Shown here piece by piece: positions 24,126-32,900 of a stretch of 64,000 bases of DNA. The translations under genes and the position numbers were made by a program. Origin of the DNA: Bacillus methanolicus (GTDB lineage Bacteria > Bacillota > Bacilli > Bacillales > Cytobacillaceae); the NCBI RefSeq assembly GCF_028888695.1, contig NZ_PNFF01000002.1:891001-955000 (forward strand). The letters run 5' to 3'. The notes beneath the pieces are model-generated. The model was not told the DNA's origin. It made no database searches and saw nothing but the letters and a program-made list of their open reading frames with translations. Within the stretch, counting starts at the first letter, position 1. Every line of letters begins with the position of its first letter.

Positions 24126-24253
24126 AATTTTTAGCAGATTAAGATCGGTCTTCTGGTCGGCACTGTTTTTGTCGAAATGAGCTTAGCAGCATTTGACAAT
24201 TTCCGCATCTATTTCCCGGGAAAAATGTATGATATTCATGCACTCTTTCGAAA

Positions 24254-24275
24254 ATTAATCAAACGTTTGATTAAT
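24254..24275. promoter_or_regulatory. Perfect palindrome, candidate operator
   Basis: A 22-bp perfect palindrome with core TAATCAAACGTTTGATTA. The central 20 bp recur exactly at 49687-49706. Size and symmetry fit a dimeric regulator such as a TetR-family protein (inference). It lies 85 nt before the tRNA gene and upstream of the tRNA promoter. Confidence 0.6.
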
Positions 24276-24318
24276 AATTTGTTCATCGTTTTTTGAAGAA
24301 TGGTGTAGAAAAAGGATA

Positions 24319-24348
24319 TTGGCACATACCGAGTGAATATAGTAAAAT
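24319..24348 (+). promoter_or_regulatory. Candidate promoter of tRNA-Pro
   Basis: TTGGCA (24319-24324), 18-nt spacer, TAAAAT (24343-24348), 11 nt before the mature tRNA. Confidence 0.6.
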
Positions 24349-24359
24349 ATATGTGCCGT

Positions 24360-24433
24360 CGGGATATAGCTCAGCTTGGTAGAGCACTAGCATGGGGTGC
24401 TAGGGGTCGCAGGTTCGAATCCTGTTATCCCGA
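24360..24433 (+). tRNA. tRNA-Pro (anticodon GGG)
   Basis: Full cloverleaf: acceptor CGGGATA/TATCCCG, D arm GCTC..GAGC, anticodon stem CTAGC/GCTAG with loop ATGGGGT (anticodon GGG), variable GGGTC, T arm GCAGG-TTCGAAT-CCTGT, discriminator A. CCA is not encoded (TTT follows). It stands alone rather than in an rRNA-linked cluster. Confidence 0.93.
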
Positions 24434-24460
24434 TTTTTAATATTCAAGAGTTATTATCAA

Positions 24461-24566
24461 AGGGGGGGCTGATTCAGAAGCAAAGGATCAGCCCCCTCAC
24501 TAAAAAACATTCTACATATTGTCATTGTCGGAGGGGCCAGACCCATAAAGGGTCAGCCTCTTTTTT
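24461..24566 (+). repeat. Composite hairpin element after tRNA-Pro
   Basis: First hairpin GGGGGCTGAT (24464-24473) / ATCAGCCCCC (24487-24496). Second is GGGGCCAGACCC (24533-24544) with GGGTCAGCCTC (24550-24560), followed by TTTTTT. The GGGTCAGCCTC end is shared with other elements of this window. Likely terminates the tRNA transcript. Confidence 0.7.
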
Positions 24567-24671
24567 GTCTTCTCTTAATTAAATAGAATTTTCGAAAGGG
24601 AGAAAAAAATCAAAAAAGTCCTTGCAATCATCAATGACTGTGATATATTAAACTATGACAATAATATAATT

Positions 24672-24766
24672 GGCACTAGGGGTGCCGGAGAATGGCCGGC
24701 TGAGATAAAGATCCGAATCTTTGACCCTTTTACCTGATCTGGTTAGTACCAGCGTAGGGAAGTGTA
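24672..24766 (+). ncRNA. TPP riboswitch (THI element)
   Basis: Conserved blocks in order: GGGGTGCC, GGCTGAGAT, GACCCTTTTACCTGATCTGG, CCAGCGTAGGGAAGTG. P1 pairs CACT (24674-24677) with AGTG (24761-24764). Binds thiamine pyrophosphate; a terminator follows at 24785, so control is by transcription termination ahead of thiW. Confidence 0.97.
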
Positions 24767-24784
24767 TTGACTTAGTCATACAAA

Positions 24785-24818
24785 AGCAGATTCCTTCCGT
24801 TGGAGTCTGCTTTTTTTG
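24785..24818 (+). terminator. Terminator of the TPP riboswitch
   Basis: AGCAGATTCC (24785-24794) pairs with GGAGTCTGCT (24802-24811, one T-G pair), then TTTTTTT. Presumably formed when TPP is bound. Confidence 0.85.
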
Positions 24819-24889
24819 ACTCCGGCGATAATGAATATTTGCATGGTATTCCCTATCCCCCAGTGCCTGAACATTGGAGGGATTTTTTT

Positions 24890-25411
24890 GTGAAAAAAAC
24901 ACAGAAGCTTACGTTAACTGCCATGATGATTACGATTGGTACACTGACAAGCCACATGTTTTTTATCCCGATAGGATTTGCCAAAGTTTTTCCAATGCAG
25001 CATTTTATTAATGTTTTGTCAGCAGTTTTATTAGGTCCGTATTACGCAGTGGCTCAGGCGCTTTGCGTATCCATTTTAAGAAATCTAATGGGAACCGGCT
25101 CCGTTTTTGCGTTTCCGGGGAGTATGATCGGGGCCTTTTTGGCAGCATATTTATTTTCAAAGACGAAAAAGACATCTATGGCTTTTGTTGGTGAAGTCAC
25201 CGGAACAGGTTTGTTGGGTGCTCTTGCTTCATATCCGATTGCAGTCCTTTTACTGGGAAAAGAAGCAACAATATTTGGATTCATTCCTTCGTTTATGGTC
25301 AGCTCCTTATCAGGTGCTTTTATCGGTTATGTCATTCTGACTGTTTTTTTGAGAAATACTGCGGCAAAAGAGAAGTTACTTGAAAAGACATCTTTTCATA
25401 ACAGGATTTGA
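24890..25411 (+). CDS. thiW: ThiW, S component of a thiazole/thiamine-precursor ECF transporter
   Basis: Integral membrane substrate-binding subunit that works with a shared EcfAA'T module (not in this window). 173 residues with about five to six spans; MMITIGTLTSHMFFIPIGFA is a ThiW-like N-terminus, and the family is predicted to import the thiazole moiety of thiamine. GTG 24890 follows GGAGGGA (24876-24882); the upstream ATG at 24800 lies within the riboswitch terminator. Directly controlled by the TPP riboswitch, with thiC next. Confidence 0.92.
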   Translation: MKKTQKLTLTAMMITIGTLTSHMFFIPIGFAKVFPMQHFINVLSAVLLGPYYAVAQALCVSILRNLMGTGSVFAFPGSMIGAFLAAYLFSKTKKTSMAFVGEVTGTGLLGALASYPIAVLLLGKEATIFGFIPSFMVSSLSGAFIGYVILTVFLRNTAAKEKLLEKTSFHNRI

Positions 25412-25419
25412 ATATTTAG

Positions 25420-27445
<2,026 letters not shown>

Positions 27446-27480
27446 AAGTAAGAAAAAATGACTTAAAAACATACTAAGAT

Positions 27481-27523
27481 TAGTAGCACAGATCACGGCC
27501 ATGATCTGTGCTACTATTTTTTA
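27481..27523 (+). terminator. Terminator after the thiC operon
   Basis: Perfect 15-bp stem 27481-27495 / 27502-27516 (TAGTAGCACAGATCA) with loop CGGCCA and TTTTTT. Confidence 0.95.
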
Positions 27524-27529
27524 TAGTAG

Positions 27530-27638
27530 AAGGCTGACCCGTAAGTTCCCGGCTCCCGTCAGCAGTTATTAAATATTGTAGAAACATTGTTTCAATATTT
27601 AATAACTATGGGTGCCAGGCTCTTCTGGGGTCAGCCTC
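27530..27638. repeat. AGGCTGACCC-bounded repeat, copy 1
   Basis: Outer arms AGGCTGACCC (27531-27540) and GGGTCAGCCT (27628-27637), inner stem GTTATTAAATATTG (27565-27578) / CAATATTTAATAAC (27593-27606). The stretch TAAGTTCCCGGCTCCCGTC and the part up to GAAAC match, on the other strand, the element at 45382-45485. On the minus strand it could terminate nothing obvious; it lies 3' of racA, whose stop is 3 nt away. Confidence 0.85.
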
Positions 27639-27640
27639 TC

Positions 27641-28153
27641 TTAAAATCCGAACAGCATACTGATAAATTTTTTTCTCTGTTTCTTTTTTTGGCCAGACTG
27701 ATCAAAAACAAGCAGGTTTTCTGATTTTTTCTTCTCGCTATGCTTTTGCTCAAGAAGTTCAATACGTTTATGCAGTTTTTTTATTTCATTTTGCAGTTCC
27801 TCGATTTCGCGTCGGTGCTGGAGAAGCTGATAGGAGACGACGGAATCTGCTTTATCATCAAGTTTTCTTTCCAAATCATTTATTTTATTGACTAGTTCCT
27901 CGTTTACTCTATCATTATTTGATGTCTTAGCCGTACCTTTGCGTGTTTTTTTTGCAGTTACGGCAAGATCTTGAAGAGGAACACCGTTTTTGAGCTGTTC
28001 ATGAACTTGTTTTAAAAGTTCAATATCTTCATCAGTAAACACATAATGTCCAAGTTCATTTCGTTCCATTTTAAGATTCAGCTGCTTCACCCATCGCTGA
28101 ACCGTGCTTTGTGAAACTCCTAATAACTTTGCAACAGCACTTGTATTCATCAT
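27641..28153 (-). CDS. racA: RacA, chromosome-anchoring protein
   Basis: Sporulation protein that binds DNA near the origin and tethers it to DivIVA at the cell pole. 170 residues. The N-terminal MerR-like helix-turn-helix (VAKLLGVSQSTVQRWVKQL) with NELGHYVFTDEDIELLK is characteristic; residues about 95-140 are a coiled coil (ELVNKINDLERKLD, EIEELQNEIKKLHKRIELLE), and the tail is basic then hydrophobic (KKQRKKFISMLFGF). Start is one of two adjacent ATGs (28153 or 28150) after GAGGGGGG. Stands alone. Confidence 0.88.
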   Translation of the reverse strand: MMNTSAVAKLLGVSQSTVQRWVKQLNLKMERNELGHYVFTDEDIELLKQVHEQLKNGVPLQDLAVTAKKTRKGTAKTSNNDRVNEELVNKINDLERKLDDKADSVVSYQLLQHRREIEELQNEIKKLHKRIELLEQKHSEKKKSENLLVFDQSGQKKKQRKKFISMLFGF

Positions 28154-28528
28154 GATCCCCCCTCTTTAATTTTACAGTTCGATGTTCTTTTGGAAATTCC
28201 TTTCCGGTTGACAAAACAAGTTTTTATTCGGCAAAGAAAGTGGTTTCTTACGATTTTTTTTTTAAGGATGTCGATAAATAAGAGAAGGTTATCGAATGCT
28301 TAAATAAATTAGCCTTATAAAAAGAACTTTACAAATGGCGCATTGATGCATTTAAAAAATAGAACAAAAGGTAAGCTTTTATTTAAGAATTCACAATAAT
28401 TATGTAAAAAACTATTTTAAAAAAAGGAATTTAATTTTGGGAATCGAAATTTAATACATATTTTTAAGTAGAAAGACCGTCTTACAAAAATTACTTCTAA
28501 TTTTCTTACGAGAAAGGGGTGGCCGACG
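28154..28528. other. AT-rich intergenic region
   Basis: 375 nt between the divergent racA and the broken monooxygenase gene. Very AT-rich; no gene, RNA or clear repeat recognised. It presumably contains the racA promoter, which would be expected for Spo0A/sigma-H control, but I cannot point to a convincing site. Confidence 0.5.
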
Positions 28529-29030
28529 GTGGCATGGAATGAAAATCAAGTTACAAAACTATTAAACATTCAATACCCGATTTTCCAGGCACCAATGGCA
28601 GGAGGGATTACGACCGCAGAATTAATCAGTGAAACTTCCAATCACGGGGGTCTTGGAATCATCGGGGCGGGCTATATGAAGCCGGAGGAGATCCGAAATG
28701 AGATTCTTAAAGTCCGCGAACGAACTTCAAAGCCGTTCGGGGTGAATTTGTTCGTTCCGTCATTAAGTGTTGACGAAAGTTTTTTCAGGACGGCTGGCAA
28801 GGGGATTGAAAAATATATTTATAGAAGAAATGGCGCCTTATGAGGAGCAGATTCCGCCGTTCCCAATCCAAAATACATTAACTGGAACGATCCGCAAAAA
28901 ATCAGCCGCTTTAAATAACAAAAAATATATGTCCCTTTGGGCAGGCCAAGGGGTGCGTCTCGCAAAACAAACCACCGTAGCAAAACTAATGGCAAAACTC
29001 GTGCAGGACATAGATGCTTTAACACGTTAA
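28529..29030 (+). pseudogene. Nitronate monooxygenase, deleted and frameshifted
   Basis: The N-terminal 82 or so codons (from GTG 28529) match the FMN-dependent nitronate monooxygenase / FabK-like family: FQAPMAGGITTAELI, GGLGIIGAGYM, KPFGVNLFVP. Then the match jumps frame at about 28770-28780 and resumes with VFSGRLARGLKNIFIEEM and YMSLWAGQGVRLAK, the C-terminal part of the same family. Families are about 320-360 residues; roughly half the centre is missing. So an internal deletion with a +1 shift inactivated the gene. The SD (AAAGGGGTGG) is still present. Confidence 0.88.
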
Positions 29031-29072
29031 TGCACTGCGGGTCTGGCCCGCAGTGCGTTAATGCGTTAACGC
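29016..29072. repeat. Palindromic hairpin with GCGGG-TCTGG-CCCGC core
   Basis: Perfect stem CACTGCGGG (29033-29041) / CCCGCAGTG (29047-29055), loop TCTGG, extended by 17-nt imperfect arms rich in GTTAA. It overlaps the end of the broken monooxygenase frame. Core is the reverse complement of that at 19161-19175. A second small stem GAGGG/CCCTC (29084-29098) overlaps the plsY stop. Confidence 0.75.
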
Positions 29073-29096
29073 TTTACTGTAGTGAGGGCAAGACCC

Positions 29097-29714
29097 TCAA
29101 AGGGATGCAGGGGGATTGATTCTGTCGTTTTTTATTCGTTTGTCATTGATTTTTGGTTCTTCTTTATTGATGAAGTTCCGGATGTTGGAGCGGTGCAAGA
29201 AAATAAGAAAAATCGTAAAAAGTGCAAAAACAATCGAATAGAATGTATCCTGCTGAATTAACGAAAAAATGAATAAAGATATACCGACTGAAATCGAACC
29301 GAAAAACACATATTTTGTAAGGGAGATCACCAGAAAAAAAGAAGTGTAAGCAATCACAAACATCCAAATATTTGAAACGAGAAGCACCCCTGCGGTAGTC
29401 GCAATTGCCTTTCCGCCCCGAAAGCCGGCAAAAACGGGGAAACAATGGCCAATAACTGCAACTAGCCCAAAATACAGAGGATCAATTTGGACGGAAAACA
29501 TAGCAGGCAGCAAAGAAGCAAGCGCACCTTTTCCGACATCGACGAGCAATACCACAATTGCAGCTTTTTTCCCCAATACTCTCAATGTATTTGTTGCTCC
29601 GGGATTATTGCTTCCATGCTCCCTTATGTCTATTTTGAAAAAATATTTGCCGAAAAACAAAGCAGTTGGGATGGACCCCAAAAGATATGCTAAAAGAAAA
29701 AGAAACCATGTCAT
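29097..29714 (-). CDS. plsY: PlsY, acyl-phosphate glycerol-3-phosphate acyltransferase
   Basis: Membrane enzyme making lysophosphatidic acid from acyl-phosphate (from PlsX) and glycerol-3-phosphate. 205 residues, about five spans. All three motifs are visible: LLGSIPTALFFGK (1), HGSNNPGATNTLRVLGKK (2 region) and FRGGKAIATTAG (3). Start ATG 29714; AAAGGGATG is the upstream SD, slightly distant. The C-terminal 25 residues are a charged tail. B. subtilis yneS is elsewhere next to parE, so this location differs. Confidence 0.96.
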   Translation of the reverse strand: MTWFLFLLAYLLGSIPTALFFGKYFFKIDIREHGSNNPGATNTLRVLGKKAAIVVLLVDVGKGALASLLPAMFSVQIDPLYFGLVAVIGHCFPVFAGFRGGKAIATTAGVLLVSNIWMFVIAYTSFFLVISLTKYVFFGSISVGISLFIFSLIQQDTFYSIVFALFTIFLIFLHRSNIRNFINKEEPKINDKRIKNDRINPPASL

Positions 29715-30179
29715 AATTTATTTCTCATCCCTTTCAGTGGAAAGGGGCGGAGCTGCGTTAACAAAAATAGAAATGCCAACCTACTTCAGGAAGATACAAA
29801 TGTAGATTTGCAAATATTTAGAGCCTGGCTTCGCTCACACCGCCTTATTTTGTTGGTTATCTTCTAAAATGAAACATAGTTCCATGCTAGGGTTGGGAGT
29901 TTAAAACCTATGCCTCGTTTTTTGTTTAAGACGTCTCTATTCCATCATTCGTTTCATAACTTAAGAGAACTATATGATCTCCCCCGTAAACAAACGATGA
30001 ACAAACCCTGTCTTAATTGTATTCAACTTCATTTTACCATATAATATTTTTATCGTAATATTCTAAAAAATACTTTCCATACTGTTCAGCATGTTTGTTA
30101 TGTTTGTGTTTTAAAATTGCAAACACAAAAAAATTCCGCTACAAAAGCAAAGATACTTTTGATTGAAAGGAGGTCAAAC
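29715..30179. other. Intergenic region, no gene found
   Basis: 465 nt between divergent plsY and the phosphatase gene. AT-rich, with no coding frame with SD, no RNA motif and no repeat shared with the rest of the window. A minus-strand TATGGTAAAAT near 30035-30045 could be a plsY -10, without a good -35. Confidence 0.45.
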
Positions 30180-30650
30180 ATGGTTAAAGTACTGTTTGTC
30201 TGTTTGGGGAATATTTGCCGCTCACCAATGGCTGAAGCAGTTTTTCGACATAAAGTTAAAGAGGCAGGACTGGAGGATAAAATTTCTATAGATTCGGCTG
30301 GAATTGGCCACTGGCATGTGGGGAAGCCCCCTCATGAAGGCACCCGACGGATTCTCACTGAGAACAACATTGACTATGCTGGCATAACAGCCAGGCAGAT
30401 AAGCTCGGAAGATCTGGAAGAGTTTGATTATATTATCGCCATGGATGAGGAAAATGTCCGCCATTTGAAGAAGTTGGCTCTGGAGGAGCACCATTCTAAA
30501 ATTGTCCGTTTGCTGGAACTTCTCCCCGGCAGTGACATTCTGAATGTACCCGATCCTTATTATACGGGAAACTTTGAGCATGTGTATGAGCTGATTAATA
30601 ATAGTTGCGAGCATTTGCTGCGCCATATCCAGCAGCGTGAGCAGCTATGA
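30180..30650 (+). CDS. Low-molecular-weight protein tyrosine phosphatase family
   Basis: A 156-residue phosphatase of the YfkJ/YwlE/Wzb family. The P-loop CLGNICRS gives nucleophile Cys8 and Arg14; the general acid is Asp125 in VPDPYY. Start ATG 30180 follows AAAGGAGGTC; the earlier in-frame ATG 30117 has no SD. The stop overlaps the next gene (ATGA). The kinase downstream is of the fructosamine/ribulosamine type; a mammalian LMW-PTP was reported to dephosphorylate ribulosamine 5-phosphates, so protein deglycation may be the true role rather than tyrosine signalling (inference). Confidence 0.9.
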   Translation: MVKVLFVCLGNICRSPMAEAVFRHKVKEAGLEDKISIDSAGIGHWHVGKPPHEGTRRILTENNIDYAGITARQISSEDLEEFDYIIAMDEENVRHLKKLALEEHHSKIVRLLELLPGSDILNVPDPYYTGNFEHVYELINNSCEHLLRHIQQREQL

Positions 30651-31513
30651 TACATAAAGTAGAGGCCATTTTGCATGAAATGGGAGACCAATCAGCACTG
30701 AATGAGGTGACACCTGTTTCCGGTGGTGATATCAGCCGGGCCTTTCAAGCGAAAACAGCCAATGGTGTCTATTTTATTAAAATGAACGATAAGGCTCCTG
30801 AGGATTTCTTTCAGAAAGAGGCTGAGGGACTAAACCTTTTACGACAAGCAGGCGCTTTATCTGTTCCAAAGGTATATCATGTCAGCCCCTCATCAGCCGA
30901 TGACGGGTATATCGTCATGGAATGGGTTAAAGGGGAGCCGGCACCTGATGCGGAATCCCGTTTAGGGCATGGCCTTGCATTATTACATCAGCACACCCAT
31001 ACGCACTATGGATTGGCTGAAAACAACTATATTGGCAGGCTGCCACAGCCTAATGGCTGGGAAAAGAGCTGGACTCGTTTCTTAAGAGAACAGCGCTTAG
31101 GATTTCAAGCAAAATTAGCCGATAAAAGAGGGAGACTCCCCACAGGACGAAAAATAAGGCTTGAAAAGCTGCATGACAGACTTGAGCAATGGGTTCCCGA
31201 TTATCACCAGCCTGTCCTTCTGCACGGGGATCTGTGGAGCGGGAACTGGTTGGCCGGCCCACGGGGAGAACCTTATCTGATTGATCCGGCTGTCTTCTAT
31301 GGAGAACGGGAGTTTGAACTTGCTTTTACCGAACTGTTTGGAGGCTTTTCCCCTCGTTTTTATGCCGCTTATCGGGATGTCCAGCCATTATCCGATTACT
31401 ATGAGGAAGTTCGCCCCCTTTATCAGCTGTATTACTTGCTTGTGCACTTGAATCTGTTCGGTGAATCCTACGGTCCGGCTGTGGATCGCATTTTAACATA
31501 CTATGTAGGCTAA
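30647..31513 (+). CDS. Fructosamine/ketosamine-3-kinase family protein
   Basis: Phosphorylates C3 of ketosamines on glycated proteins or amines, making them fall apart. 288 residues, family FN3K (PF03881). Visible are the ATP-binding lobe (VSGGDISRAFQAKTANGVYF then IKMND), MEWVKGEP, the catalytic HGDLWSGNW and LIDPAVFYGEREFELA with the metal-binding Asp. ATG overlaps the phosphatase stop by 4 nt, implying coupled translation. Slightly more GC-rich codons than neighbouring genes. Confidence 0.93.
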   Translation: MIHKVEAILHEMGDQSALNEVTPVSGGDISRAFQAKTANGVYFIKMNDKAPEDFFQKEAEGLNLLRQAGALSVPKVYHVSPSSADDGYIVMEWVKGEPAPDAESRLGHGLALLHQHTHTHYGLAENNYIGRLPQPNGWEKSWTRFLREQRLGFQAKLADKRGRLPTGRKIRLEKLHDRLEQWVPDYHQPVLLHGDLWSGNWLAGPRGEPYLIDPAVFYGEREFELAFTELFGGFSPRFYAAYRDVQPLSDYYEEVRPLYQLYYLLVHLNLFGESYGPAVDRILTYYVG

Positions 31514-31680
31514 GAGGAGCATACCTGAAGTACAGAAATAGAATAATATGGTTAATTCTTCGACACTGTACTGGAGATTTCCTGAATCGTCTACTTTTCA
31601 TCTATTTTATGATAATATTAACTTTTTTCCATTTGTAAAACTCCAAAAATTGGATAAAAGCTACTGAAAAGGAAAAATGA

Positions 31681-31713
31681 AAAAAGGAGCTGCAGCAGCA
31701 GTTTCTTTTTTTG
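31681..31713 (+). terminator. Probable terminator after the kinase gene
   Basis: AAAAAGGAGCTGC pairs imperfectly with GCAGTTTCTTTTTTT (loop AGCA). About 170 nt after the kinase stop. The rest of 31514-31824 holds nothing else I can identify, except a CGTC at 31814 that resembles an ECF-type -10. Confidence 0.55.
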
Positions 31714-31824
31714 TTTTTTCTGCAGATTATAGGTTTTTATGTGATTGATAAAACCATATAGAAATAAAAATAAAAAAAATCATTTCCCCTGTAGGGATTA
31801 CCTAAAAAACTTTCGTCTATTAAG

Positions 31825-32391
31825 GTGAAAGCTGCAAGAAAGGAGGGGAGAGAGATCAGCGACGAGGTTCTGATTCAAAAAATAAAAGAAGGCAGTGACC
31901 ATGCTTTCAGTCTTTTAGTCGAGAAATATCGCACGGATGTGTTCCGGACCATTTTTGCTATATTAAGAGACCAAAGAGAAGCAGAAGACGCTGCCCAAGA
32001 AGTATTTTTAAAAATTTATCATTCTCTCCCCAACTATGAAAATCAAGGTCTTAAAACTTGGATCATGCGGATTGCCGCTAATCATGCCATTGATGTAAAA
32101 CGGAAGATGGACAGGCGCCGGGAGGAGATCATCGATGCGATTGATCAAATGACTCCGGGAGAGAGCGTCGAATTAAAAATAATTAAGAAGGAACAGCGAA
32201 ATCTTGTGAGGCAAAGGCTTCACGAGCTTCCGGAAAATTACCGGGATGTCATATACGGTTTTTATATAGACGAAAAAAGCTATCAACAGATGGCAGAGGA
32301 ACAGCAGGTTCATGTGAAGACGATCGAGACAAAGCTCTACAGGGCCCGCAACTGGATGAAAAAGCATTGGAAGGAGGACGATTTTTCATGA
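31825..32391 (+). CDS. ECF-type sigma factor
   Basis: RNA polymerase sigma factor with only regions 2 and 4, 188 residues from GTG 31825. Region 2: HAFSLLVEKYRTDVFRTIFA with RDQREAEDAAQEVFLKIY and TWIMRIAANHAID. Region 4: LHELPENYRDVIYGFYIDEKS with HVKTIETKLYRARNWMKKH as HTH. The gene start is uncertain: the strong SD AAAGGAGGGG (31839-31848) lies downstream of the GTG and is followed 7 nt later by ATC, not by a normal start codon. First of five overlapping genes; autoregulation is likely, given CGTC at 31814-31817. Which ECF group it is I cannot say. Confidence 0.92.
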   Translation: MKAARKEGREISDEVLIQKIKEGSDHAFSLLVEKYRTDVFRTIFAILRDQREAEDAAQEVFLKIYHSLPNYENQGLKTWIMRIAANHAIDVKRKMDRRREEIIDAIDQMTPGESVELKIIKKEQRNLVRQRLHELPENYRDVIYGFYIDEKSYQQMAEEQQVHVKTIETKLYRARNWMKKHWKEDDFS

Positions 32392-32900
32392 CACATTTTC
32401 CTTATGAAGAATGGGAGAAATACATAAAAAATGAACTAAATGAGGATGTCCGGGAGAAGTTAGAGGATCATCTTTATTCGTGCGACCAGTGCTTAGATAT
32501 TTACCTTCAGGCGGTTACTGAACATGAAAATGAACTTCCTATGATTTCCAGTGAATCAGATTTTACCGATCGAATTATGACCGAAATCGGAAAAATGAAA
32601 GAAGCGGAACCAGATTTGGAACCGGCTAGGAAAGCCGGGCAGCCAATTCCGATTGACGAAGGAAGAAAAAAAGCAAAGCCTTTTTACGATACAGCTGTTT
32701 TCCACTACTTCCTGGCAGCGGCAATGACATTGCTGTTAATGGCAACCGGGGTTTTTCAGTCCATTACAAACTATACTGACAAAGTAAGAACAACACACAT
32801 CCAAGAAAAACAGCCTTCGGTAACAGAAGGGATTATGGACAAAACGTTTGCTTGGATGGACAATTTTGACGCAAAAATCAAGGAGGCGAATAATGAATGA
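32388..32900 (+). CDS. Zinc-finger anti-sigma factor
   Basis: A 170-residue membrane protein. The N-terminal cytosolic part contains the ZAS motif HLYSCDQC (His, then CxxC), which in this family binds the partner sigma factor. One span follows at about 108-128 (FHYFLAAAMTLLLMATGVF), then an extracytoplasmic tail of 40 residues. Start ATG 32388 overlaps the sigma stop (ATGA) and follows AAGGAGGAC. It should hold the upstream sigma factor at the membrane until a signal releases it. Confidence 0.88.
   Translation: MTHFPYEEWEKYIKNELNEDVREKLEDHLYSCDQCLDIYLQAVTEHENELPMISSESDFTDRIMTEIGKMKEAEPDLEPARKAGQPIPIDEGRKKAKPFYDTAVFHYFLAAAMTLLLMATGVFQSITNYTDKVRTTHIQEKQPSVTEGIMDKTFAWMDNFDAKIKEANNE

Noticed and set aside
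24397-24582. Open frame beginning LGVAGSNPV
   Set aside because: It starts inside the tRNA-Pro gene; the translated T-arm gives the well-known GSNPV artefact.
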